The translations under genes were made by a program, and so were the position numbers. Shown here in pieces: positions 28,753 to 36,478 of a stretch of 64,000 nucleotides of DNA. Source of the DNA: Shewanella psychropiezotolerans (GTDB lineage Bacteria; Pseudomonadota; Gammaproteobacteria; Enterobacterales; Shewanellaceae). The stretch is from the NCBI RefSeq assembly GCF_007197555.1, contig NZ_CP041614.1:5572001-5636000 (forward strand), in the 5' to 3' direction. The first letter of the stretch is position 1. Each line of letters opens with the position of its first letter. The notes beneath the pieces are model-generated. The model was not told the origin of the DNA, did not search any database, and saw only the letters and a list, made by a program, of their open reading frames with translations.

Positions 28753-30082
28753 TCAAAATTTTCGTCCTCGTTTGAGCACCCACCATGGGGCCATGGAACT
28801 TTCTTCATGTGAACGTCTGACCAGCTCATTGATCAAGGCGAACAAACAAACCAGACGCATGAAAAGTGCATAAAAGGGATACAGGGGAAGCCAGAGTGCG
28901 AGCCTTAAATCTTGCTTCACCCGTTCTGAGATAGCCAACAACACCAAGAGGTAGAAAAACACTAACACCCGAAATAGAGGCTATATATAACAGCGGATAT
29001 TGACGCAATAAATTGCCACGGATAAAGCAAGATAATGCCTGCGCCGTAGAGCACTATTATGAAAGGCATCAAGACATTTTGTAAGAAACCATAGAATAAG
29101 GTGAATAAGAAAGTGCCCCAGCCTAACAATTTAGGCGTGAATGCCGGCCAATGTTTACGGAAGTATAGAAACAAGAGATCACCATCCCAGCGCAATCTTT
29201 GCATCACTAAGGTTTTGAGATCCGCAGGGGCATCCGTATGGCCAATCGCTAAGGTAGCAAATGGGATCTTCCAGTTCGGGTGTCGCTTGAAATACTGCTT
29301 AATTCTAACTGTCAAATCGAGATCTTCAGCCGTATGAGTATCCCAACCTCCAATCTGCATCAGAAACTCTCGTCTGAACACACCGAATGCACCAGAAATA
29401 TTGTTAAGAAAGTTCCACTGAGCCAGCCCGGTTTTTCCTCCCTGCATGGAGATCAAGTATTCAATAGACTGCATACGAGTCCAGATAGACTCATTGATAT
29501 TTCGAACTCTGAGCGCCCCGCCTAAGGCTGGCACGTTAGGATCTTCAAAGTAAGGGACAACTTGGTTGACCATATCATTATCAAATGATGTGTCTGCATC
29601 GGCATTGATAACAATCTCCCCCGATGCCATGCTTAAACCGGCATTAAGCGTGGAGACCCTCCCCCCCGTTGCCATTTAGGCAACACGATAACCTTACGTT
29701 TTTCAGTCTTACAAGCCTTCGCGCAGGCCATCGCCACGCGATAGGTATCGGCATTTTGCACCGCACCATCTACGACTGCGATGATCTCAATCTCTCCATC
29801 GTAGGTCTGCTCGACAAAAGAGTCTATGGTCGACTTAACTGCATCTCCTTCGGCATAGCAAGTGATGACACAAGTCACCTTAGGCTTAAACAATGACGTT
29901 TTAGGTGGAATCATAAAAGTGCTGTAATACCAACGTAGGATGCCTCCTACGACAATGATCATCAGAGGCATCTCATACATAAGCACTAAAGGAATAAGCC
30001 AAACAAAGAAGACTAAGTGTTCTCCCAGCTGATACCAGATATCCAATGCAATATAGCTGACTGTATTAAACTCACTTAGCAT
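28753..30082 (-). pseudogene. Processive family-2 glycosyltransferase (polysaccharide synthase) with two frameshifts
   Basis: Three consecutive frames give one membrane synthase of about 443 residues. N-terminal helices precede the GT-A domain: CVITCYAEGD, VVDGAVQNAD, NADADTSFD (DxD), AEDLDLTVRIKQ and VMQRLRWDGD (QxxRW). Further membrane helices follow (FYLLVLLAISERV). Frame one breaks in a G7 tract at 29652-29658, where eight Gs would restore RGGRVSTLNAGL. Frame two breaks near 28970, where one extra base restores the C-terminal helices. The total of 1330 bases is two short of a multiple of three. It overlaps the previous stop by TGATG. A mutated gene, slipped-strand switching or sequencing error are all possible. 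Confidence 0.8.
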
Positions 30083-31470
30083 CAGAGTGGTTCCGCACTC
30101 GCTAACTTGTCAGTTAACCATGCCTGAACATCATCACCCCAATTTTTATCGGGTAATGCGATAGCCCTAACCTTAACCTCAATATTAGAGGCCGTCAGTC
30201 TACTTTTCAGCTCAAAAATCTTGCTATAGATAACCTTAATTTGATCTACTTCAGTGAATGGCAAGAACAAGAGTAGGCCATGCTCAGTCGAGTAGGTGCA
30301 CGCATCAGTGGTACGAATTGTACTGCGGATCCTTTCCAGCAACGCATCGAGATGAGCGAATCCCTTAGCTTCTCCTTCTTGGGTAAGAAACTCATTGAGG
30401 TTTAACATTTGAAGCGACACTATCGTATGATCATGTCCATGACGAATGGCTAACTGGTTCTGCCAATTGATCAACCAATCGAACTGAGTATTGGTCATAG
30501 CATCGCCAGGTACCAAGGCAAATAGCCCTTGATCTTTTCCCTGACGAACCAGACGCCTGCCACCCGTTTCAAGACAATAATCATAAATATTACGCACTTG
30601 CAGATCAGACAGCTTATTATGAATCTTGCAATGTAGGCACTCGGCCTCCACATTGGCTTCAATAAAAAGAGAGTCGCAGCTGCTACAGTGCTGATTTTCA
30701 ATGGGCCTGTCATAATCGACACCAATATGACGCAGGTCTTGCAAACAATTAGGACACGAAAGCCCTAGCTGCTTCTTAAAACTATCCTGCTTGCCTATAT
30801 GGCCACAATTAAAACAATGTAAGCTTGACTGCATTTCAATCTCAATGCTTTGGCATTGAGGGCAAGTATCTATGTAGTTAAGGTGGCCTGATTGGCAAGC
30901 ATCACAAAAACGAACTCGATTAATTAATCTGCTCGACTCAATCCAACCTTTACGTTGCAGTGATATCAACCAAGAAAAGCTCTCTTCGGGGGCCATTTCC
31001 CAGGAACTAAGTAAGGGGTAATTAAATAGCGTTCTAGTGGAGGGAACACTGTGAGGCGTTAGAGTGAACTCTGGATGTAACCAAAGATATACCAGTAACT
31101 TATAAGCAATATCATCAAAATAGCGCAGTTTGACCTGCTGCCTCCGAGACTTATACGTTTGATACTGCTGGTCATAGTCTTCATTCCATATCCCGTTAGC
31201 AAGGTAAGGAGATAGCACACTCTCCTGCAAAACTAAGATCAGACAATGAGAGGTTAACTCATGATGGCGTAATGTCATCAGCACTTCATCTTGTGCTTCA
31301 TCTTGCATAGACAACACGATTAAATCTGGCGTTAATTTCTCAACAAAAATTTCACTCGATGAACTGAAATATTCAAATCTGGAGTCGGGCAATTTAGGTT
31401 GTTCCTGACCTAACCAGAGTAATACCTCCTGGTCTAGATCTTCTTCATTACTCTTTCCCTTGACCAACAT
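30082..31470 (-). CDS. TackOD1 zinc-ribbon protein with degenerate GGDEF-like domain
   Basis: A 462-residue cytoplasmic protein, first gene of the synthase/HlyD operon. Residues 1-90 look like a degenerate receiver-type domain. A central region (about 185-290) has several zinc-ribbon pairs: CDACQSG, CPQC, CFNCGH, CPNC, CSSC and CLHC. This matches the TackOD1 output domain known from other proteobacteria and thaumarchaea. The C-terminal part resembles a GGDEF domain but the signature position reads STEHG, so no cyclase activity is expected. A regulatory role for polymer synthesis is inferred. Confidence 0.65.
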   Translation of the reverse strand: MLVKGKSNEEDLDQEVLLWLGQEQPKLPDSRFEYFSSSSEIFVEKLTPDLIVLSMQDEAQDEVLMTLRHHELTSHCLILVLQESVLSPYLANGIWNEDYDQQYQTYKSRRQQVKLRYFDDIAYKLLVYLWLHPEFTLTPHSVPSTRTLFNYPLLSSWEMAPEESFSWLISLQRKGWIESSRLINRVRFCDACQSGHLNYIDTCPQCQSIEIEMQSSLHCFNCGHIGKQDSFKKQLGLSCPNCLQDLRHIGVDYDRPIENQHCSSCDSLFIEANVEAECLHCKIHNKLSDLQVRNIYDYCLETGGRRLVRQGKDQGLFALVPGDAMTNTQFDWLINWQNQLAIRHGHDHTIVSLQMLNLNEFLTQEGEAKGFAHLDALLERIRSTIRTTDACTYSTEHGLLLFLPFTEVDQIKVIYSKIFELKSRLTASNIEVKVRAIALPDKNWGDDVQAWLTDKLASAEPL

Positions 31471-31632
31471 AAAATACCGCCTACTTCTAATAAATTTTTA
31501 CTACAAATCTAAGCATAGATAACCAAGCCATATTTAGGCTCACTAGAGAACACCTTTACAACAAAATACCAACGCTACCGACAACCAAACACCAAAAAAC
31601 CAACAAGTGAAGTTTATTATTTTCTCTTGTAT

Positions 31633-31663
31633 CGATTTTGTGGTTTTATTAGCTACAAAATCG
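31633..31663. promoter_or_regulatory. Inverted repeat upstream of the TackOD1 operon
   Basis: CGATTTTGT and ACAAAATCG are perfect nine-base arms separated by 13 bases. The element lies about 160 bases upstream of the operon start and about 120 bases beyond the RluA-type stop. It could be an operator; no T-tract suits a terminator. The rest of 31471-31782 shows no gene. Confidence 0.4.
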
Positions 31664-31782
31664 TGATAGGTGCAGCATTTTATTTCAGTAGCAGGTGACG
31701 TACAACCGAGATGAACAAGGATTAATCAAACTGATAAATGAGAGAAGGCAGAGGGAGAAGGAGAGAAAGTAAACTCAAAAAG

Positions 31783-32709
31783 TCATTTCAATAGGTATGT
31801 GATCCCGTCGACCTGAATATCATGGGGCTGCGAAGTCAGAGGATCGTTAAACTTCAATCGCTTAGCCACTAGTTTTAATGGACGGGCATAGTCATCAGCA
31901 GACTTAGGCTGTAAATTTGGATAGCAAGTATCATTGAGTATGGGCATGCCTAAACTTTGCATATGTACTCTTAGCTGATGAGTGCGTCCCGTAATAGGAG
32001 ATAAGTCAAAAACACCTATTTCATTTATCACCTGAATCAAGCTGATCTCTGAATGGGTATTAGGCTCTCCCTCGACCACTTTCATAGTAAAGGATGGCTC
32101 ACCTTTCACCATGCAGTTTTTCACCGTCCAATGGATCGGAAGCACCAAGTCACCAGCTTGATAGCGAGCCAACAGCTCGGGAGTTAATATAGCTAACGCT
32201 TGATATTCTTTGGTTATTTGATGATTCTTAAACAGATCGTGATACTGAGTACGTGCCTCGGGATTGAGGACCATAAGCACTATACCCGCCGTCGCTCTGT
32301 CTAGCCTGTGAGCGGGCACTAGTGTCTCAATACCGGTTTTAAGCCGTAATCGATTAACTAGACACTCATTAACGAAATTACCACTGGGGTGAAGCGCCAA
32401 AAAGTGAGGTTTAAAGGCTAATATGATCTGCTCATCCCGGTAGAGAATCTTCTCCTCGAAGGGCACCTTAGCCTCAGACTTGACCTCACGGTAATAATAG
32501 ACTCGCGCTCTGGGTTTGAAAGCTGTGCCTAACTCGATAAGAGAGCCATCTTGCCAATGCACCTTGCCATCAATAATACGCTCTCGCCAAATCTCACTTC
32601 CAACCTGTTCGAAACGTTCGACAAGAAAGCTCAGTACGGTCGGTTTATCGGTCACATTTTCAGGAAGTACCACATAGGAAGCCTGAGAGGCACGAACGGA
32701 TGAAGGCAT
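31783..32709 (-). CDS. RluA-family RNA pseudouridine synthase
   Basis: A 308-residue enzyme that isomerises uridine in rRNA or tRNA. HRLDRATAGIVLM holds the catalytic Asp in the family HRLDxxTSG motif. PITGRTHQLRVHMQSLG is the second family motif. The N-terminal part (about 1-85) is S4-like and variable. The exact target position cannot be told from sequence alone. Confidence 0.88.
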   Translation of the reverse strand: MPSSVRASQASYVVLPENVTDKPTVLSFLVERFEQVGSEIWRERIIDGKVHWQDGSLIELGTAFKPRARVYYYREVKSEAKVPFEEKILYRDEQIILAFKPHFLALHPSGNFVNECLVNRLRLKTGIETLVPAHRLDRATAGIVLMVLNPEARTQYHDLFKNHQITKEYQALAILTPELLARYQAGDLVLPIHWTVKNCMVKGEPSFTMKVVEGEPNTHSEISLIQVINEIGVFDLSPITGRTHQLRVHMQSLGMPILNDTCYPNLQPKSADDYARPLKLVAKRLKFNDPLTSQPHDIQVDGITYLLK

Positions 32710-32764
32710 GTTAACTCTAGTAAGATCAGCATAAAGACAGGGGGATTTTAGCAGAAAAGCTGCT

Positions 32765-32990
32765 ACGAAAATGCGAGTTCGGCTATGAAACGCTTCCGAG
32801 GACGGGTTTCACCCTGCTAGAACGGCTGAGAAGCGCCTCCGAGGACGTCGCTTTGCGACTGCGAGGAAAAGAAAAGTCAGAAGATGAAAAGCTTTTGCTT
32901 TTAGCTCGCAGCCAACTTGTTGGCGTCCTAGAAGTGAGCTTGCGAACGCTCTTGACGCGAAACGTTCTCGAAGCGCAGCGGCCTCGCACA
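32765..32990. repeat. GC-rich imperfect direct repeats between genes
   Basis: Two related segments occur at about 32782-32823 and 32823-32866, sharing CGGCT-GA-AACGCTTCCGAGGACG-like cores (GCTTCCGAGGACG and GCCTCCGAGGACG). Further CG-rich repeats run to 32990. Reading frames here are low complexity and arginine/serine rich, so coding is unlikely. It may be a dispersed intergenic repeat. Confidence 0.5.
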
Positions 32991-33566
32991 TTAGTCCGCG
33001 TGCGATTTGATCAGCTCAAGCACGAAGTTCATGGTCTTGTGGCAATCGGGTTGATTCAACAAAACTTGCTTATCTTTGCTATACAAGGGAAGCACCTCGA
33101 GCCAACGCTGGCTGACCCAGGTCGCATCATCGAGATGTAGATTGGAATAGAGGCCAAATAGATCAGGATTCACTTCATAAAACTGCTCTAAAGCTGCACT
33201 GATCAATTCAAACTCTCCTCTTATTGGCTCTTCGCACCAATTACTACCAGGCAAGGTTTTAGATATCCACACACCATCACTTTTCTGAGCCGCAGATAAC
33301 ACCTTCACTCTCTGCTTTCCTTCCAGAACTATGCCTAATGAATCATCATCGAGTAGGTTGAAATCGATGATTTCACACTGAGTGGCATTGGGATAACAGG
33401 GAGGCTTACCGTTGGGCAGCAACATCCCGAAAGCTAATGGATACTTACCTTTAAGCACATCCGCAATCACCTTTAAATATGCTGGGCCCACGATTCTAAT
33501 TTCGAGTCTGCCATCGGGCAATAACACGGCATCACGCGTGATTAACGCCATCTCCTGTGTTCGCAT
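32991..33566 (-). CDS. Lon N-terminal (substrate-binding) domain protein
   Basis: A 191-residue stand-alone Lon-N/LAN domain protein, lacking the AAA and protease domains. The start MRTQEMALITRDAVLLPDG and the strand LGIVLEGKQRVKVLS follow the family pattern; a helical C-terminal half has QRWLEVLPLYSKDKQVLL. The ATG at 33566 follows GGAGG and is preferred to the longer frame. Such proteins are common in proteobacteria; their role is not settled. Confidence 0.82.
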   Translation of the reverse strand: MRTQEMALITRDAVLLPDGRLEIRIVGPAYLKVIADVLKGKYPLAFGMLLPNGKPPCYPNATQCEIIDFNLLDDDSLGIVLEGKQRVKVLSAAQKSDGVWISKTLPGSNWCEEPIRGEFELISAALEQFYEVNPDLFGLYSNLHLDDATWVSQRWLEVLPLYSKDKQVLLNQPDCHKTMNFVLELIKSHAD

Positions 33567-33832
33567 CGTAACCTCCTGCCTAAGGCTAAGTGACTGACAA
33601 AAAGCGCTGTCTCTCTCGAATTTGGAAACTGCCAAGGCAATATTCCTAAAGTGTAGCAGTTGCAGAATTAACTGCTAATTGAACAAGTTTGAGCCTTTAT
33701 GAATACAAAGTAAGGCTAAAGTCAGTTTTTGTTGCCTAATCCCAACACTATTTACGGCACTCAAGCTAGACTATTCCTTCACTGTATTAGACACATATTA
33801 GCCAGTATTTGTTGCAATAGAGTATGGCGAAG

Positions 33833-34891
33833 TTAATAGAAAGGCTCGAGACGGTCCATAATAGCCCCCCGAGCCATCACCTCAGCAAACTCATCCGCTA
33901 ACACCTCACTCATAGTGATAGTCCTATGCCAATATGCCATTCTTTCCTCGCTGCAGAGATATTTAAAATCACTACGATCGGGTAATTTCCCATAGGGTAA
34001 AGAGGCTAGATACTCATCACTGGGCACCACTATCAGTGCATTGTGATAGTTCGTTTTCGCCTTGCGCCAAGGCAAAGATTTATCGAACCAGCCAGGAGTA
34101 ATTCTAGAATAGAAATGAGGGTAGATTGTCAGGCCTTCAGCATGTGAAAGCGGCAAATCGAAATGGTAATCTGTGATGCCACCATCATAATAATGCCCCC
34201 GCGGCGCTCCGGAGATATCGGTGACTGGTGCCAGCACCCAAGGAATAGACCCAGTAGCTAATAATACCTGAGCAATATTATCTTCACTCAAGCCTATATG
34301 CTTACTGGGAAGATCGTTAAGCGTATTGAAGGGAGAACTTGCATCAAACGAACTAAATAGAAACCGCTCAAAATTAAACCCTAGCGAGCGGCGGCTAATC
34401 AGGTTTGCCGTCGCCGTGGTAGCGAGACCTAAGCCTAATGCTAGCCTGCTCGATAAACGGTTTAGATGTTTCCCTCGGCATGCTAAAAAATGACTCTTGA
34501 TTATCTGATGTCCGACGATATCTCGCCCCGCCTCATCACCCAGCAGACCACTAATAATTACCTTAACCTGATCCGATACATCTTGGGCAGTCGGCTTAAT
34601 ATCATATCTTTGGCCTATATATAGCTCCTCTAAGCGGGCATAAGCAGATAAAGGATTATCCTGAGCTAAACAGGCCAATCGCCATGCGCCAGACGAAGCA
34701 CCTAAGGTGTGCAGAGGCTCTTTTCTATCTCTAAAAAACTCACCAAACAGATATTTATCTAGCCCGGCTATGCCAATCCATTTAGGACCACCGGATGCCG
34801 CCAGCAGTTGAGAAAATAACTCAGGTTTAAGACCTCTCTGTTCGATCTTTTGGTATGCGGTCGGTCCCGCGAGGAAGCGCAATGCAGGCAA
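33833..34891 (-). CDS. Patatin-like phospholipase family protein
   Basis: A 352-residue putative lipid hydrolase. The nucleophile elbow is GASSGAWR (GxSxG), preceded by the oxyanion Gly run in AASGGPKW, and the catalytic Asp is in YYDGGITDYHFDLP (DGG). The order and spacing match patatins. No signal peptide is seen, so it is probably cytoplasmic or peripheral. Substrate unknown. Confidence 0.85.
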   Translation of the reverse strand: MPALRFLAGPTAYQKIEQRGLKPELFSQLLAASGGPKWIGIAGLDKYLFGEFFRDRKEPLHTLGASSGAWRLACLAQDNPLSAYARLEELYIGQRYDIKPTAQDVSDQVKVIISGLLGDEAGRDIVGHQIIKSHFLACRGKHLNRLSSRLALGLGLATTATANLISRRSLGFNFERFLFSSFDASSPFNTLNDLPSKHIGLSEDNIAQVLLATGSIPWVLAPVTDISGAPRGHYYDGGITDYHFDLPLSHAEGLTIYPHFYSRITPGWFDKSLPWRKAKTNYHNALIVVPSDEYLASLPYGKLPDRSDFKYLCSEERMAYWHRTITMSEVLADEFAEVMARGAIMDRLEPFY

Positions 34892-35005
34892 ATCAATTAC
34901 TCCAAAAAATATTTATGTGACATTATTTAACAAAAGTTAACTTTTTAAAATAGAGGCGCTAATATAGCTTATAGGATAGAAAACTCTTGATAAGGAATAT
35001 CAAAG

Positions 35006-35446
35006 ATGGAAGACACCAAGATTCGCCCCTTCAAAACCCTATGCATGATCATAGGAATTGTCTCAACGGCCTACATATCATACATTATTAAGGTCAGCTC
35101 TTTCGACTCAGGCTGGGATCTTGTAGTGCCGCTACTGTTTATCTGCACCTGCATCAGTTGGATATATTTTATCTGGCAACAACAGATACAATTTACCGCT
35201 AATTCAGTTAAATTTATTAAGCTTTCTCTAGAGAGTGATTGGGGGCCAGCAAAAAACCTGTCAGTCAAATATGATGAGATCAACTCGGTACGTTTACTCG
35301 GTGACCAGCTGTATATCCACGCCACCAAGGGCAAGATAAGTTTTCCACTAAAGCCTAAGTCAAAAATAACTAAACAACTGAAAGTGGCTTTCGAGAAACG
35401 AAATATTCCTTTTGAGATAAAATCTTGCCTAATACCTAATACCTAA
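35006..35446 (+). CDS. Hypothetical protein with two TM helices and a PH-like domain
   Basis: A 146-residue protein: two membrane helices (about 10-30 and 40-58) then a soluble beta-rich region (NSVKFIKLSLESDWGP, KYDEINSVRLLGDQLYIHA) that resembles bacterial PH-like domains. The start follows AAGGAATATCAAAG. A CCTAATA heptamer repeat covers the stop codon, so the C-terminus (CLIPNT) can vary with copy number. Function unknown. Confidence 0.6.
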   Translation: MEDTKIRPFKTLCMIIGIVSTAYISYIIKVSSFDSGWDLVVPLLFICTCISWIYFIWQQQIQFTANSVKFIKLSLESDWGPAKNLSVKYDEINSVRLLGDQLYIHATKGKISFPLKPKSKITKQLKVAFEKRNIPFEIKSCLIPNT

Positions 35447-35455
35447 TACCTAATA
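35428..35455. repeat. CCTAATA heptanucleotide repeat across a stop codon
   Basis: Four perfect CCTAATA units lie end to end. The stop TAA of the upstream gene is at 35444-35446 inside the third unit. Seven is not a multiple of three, so unit gain or loss changes the reading frame. Confidence 0.85.
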
Positions 35456-35604
35456 AATAGACGCTAAATACTTGGCGCTAGCACCTTAAGTCCTTTATTT
35501 ATCTAAACCATGACTCTCCTGTGCTCTGATTTATTACTGCTCTTGTATAAAATGGCATGAACGCTAAACTCGTGCCATAAATAGCAAACTAGTCAGAGTC
35601 CAAT

Positions 35605-36066
35605 ATGATCGTCGACACCTTAAATAACAAAGACCTTTACTCACATATCAGCCCACGAATAGCAGCAGCTTTAGCTCATTTAGCCGAGACAGACTTCACC
35701 AAAGTGGATATCGGTAACTATGAACTCGATGGTAAAAACCTCTTCGTTATCGTCAATGACTACGAGACTAAACCCAGAGAAGTTGAACCCTTTGAGGTCC
35801 ACCAGCAGTATATCGACGTGCAATATGTGGTGAGTGGTGAAGAGGAGTTCGGCTACCTTCCGTTAGCAGAACAGACACCCTCAAAACCCTACTTTGCCAA
35901 GCATGATTACGCCGAATTCGATTATGAGAACAATAAAAGTGAAGCTGCTTTTATCCCATTTAAAGCCGGCATGTTTGCCATTTTCTTCCCCCAAGACATG
36001 CATATGCCCGGTACTAGCACATCGCCTCAACGAGTACGTAAAGTCGTAATAAAAGTAAAAATATAA
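35605..36066 (+). CDS. YhcH/YjgK/YiaL family protein
   Basis: A 153-residue cupin-fold protein of the DUF386 family, members of which take part in sugar (for example sialic acid) metabolism. Family features are FEVHQQYIDVQYVVSGEEEFGY with metal-type His/Glu and the end segment FAIFFPQDMHMPG with the second His pair. No sugar catabolic genes adjoin it here, so the substrate is open. Confidence 0.88.
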   Translation: MIVDTLNNKDLYSHISPRIAAALAHLAETDFTKVDIGNYELDGKNLFVIVNDYETKPREVEPFEVHQQYIDVQYVVSGEEEFGYLPLAEQTPSKPYFAKHDYAEFDYENNKSEAAFIPFKAGMFAIFFPQDMHMPGTSTSPQRVRKVVIKVKI

Positions 36067-36478
36067 CTTAAACGGCGATTTCACCCGAATCCCTACGAGA
36101 CATCAAAGCTGTACAGTTTAATAACGACACTGTGATCACCGCAGGACTAGCCGGTAAGGCGGAGTTTGAAAGCTCGCCTCTACGGGCGTAGAAGTCGTGA
36201 TAACCTCATTCCCAATGGAATAGCTTGATCGAAACGGTCAAGGCCAAATTCCAACACTAAACCAGCAAGAGATCACAGACATTGCTGAGATAATGAGCTC
36301 CAATAGGGGCTCATCAATCAATACTTCCAGTACTTAAAAAAACTAAAAACGTGATCTTGATCATTTAAGCTAAACTGCTAATATAACCACATCGAATTAC
36401 ATATATTAAATAGTTATATAAATGTTATTTATTGAGCACTTGTATAACGAAAAAACAAACAACAAGACGAGTGCCCTT
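36067..36478. promoter_or_regulatory. Intergenic region with a weak CRP/FNR-like palindrome
   Basis: About 400 bases without a convincing gene. TGATCTTGATCA at 36352-36363 is a 12-base palindrome that partly fits CRP/FNR half-sites and lies about 60 to 120 bases before the next gene, depending on start choice. Nothing else was seen. Confidence 0.3.

Noticed and set aside
32783..32991. Two short minus-strand genes rich in Ser/Arg
   Set aside because: Low-complexity frames in a repeated GC-rich stretch, no ribosome-binding site, no family pattern.
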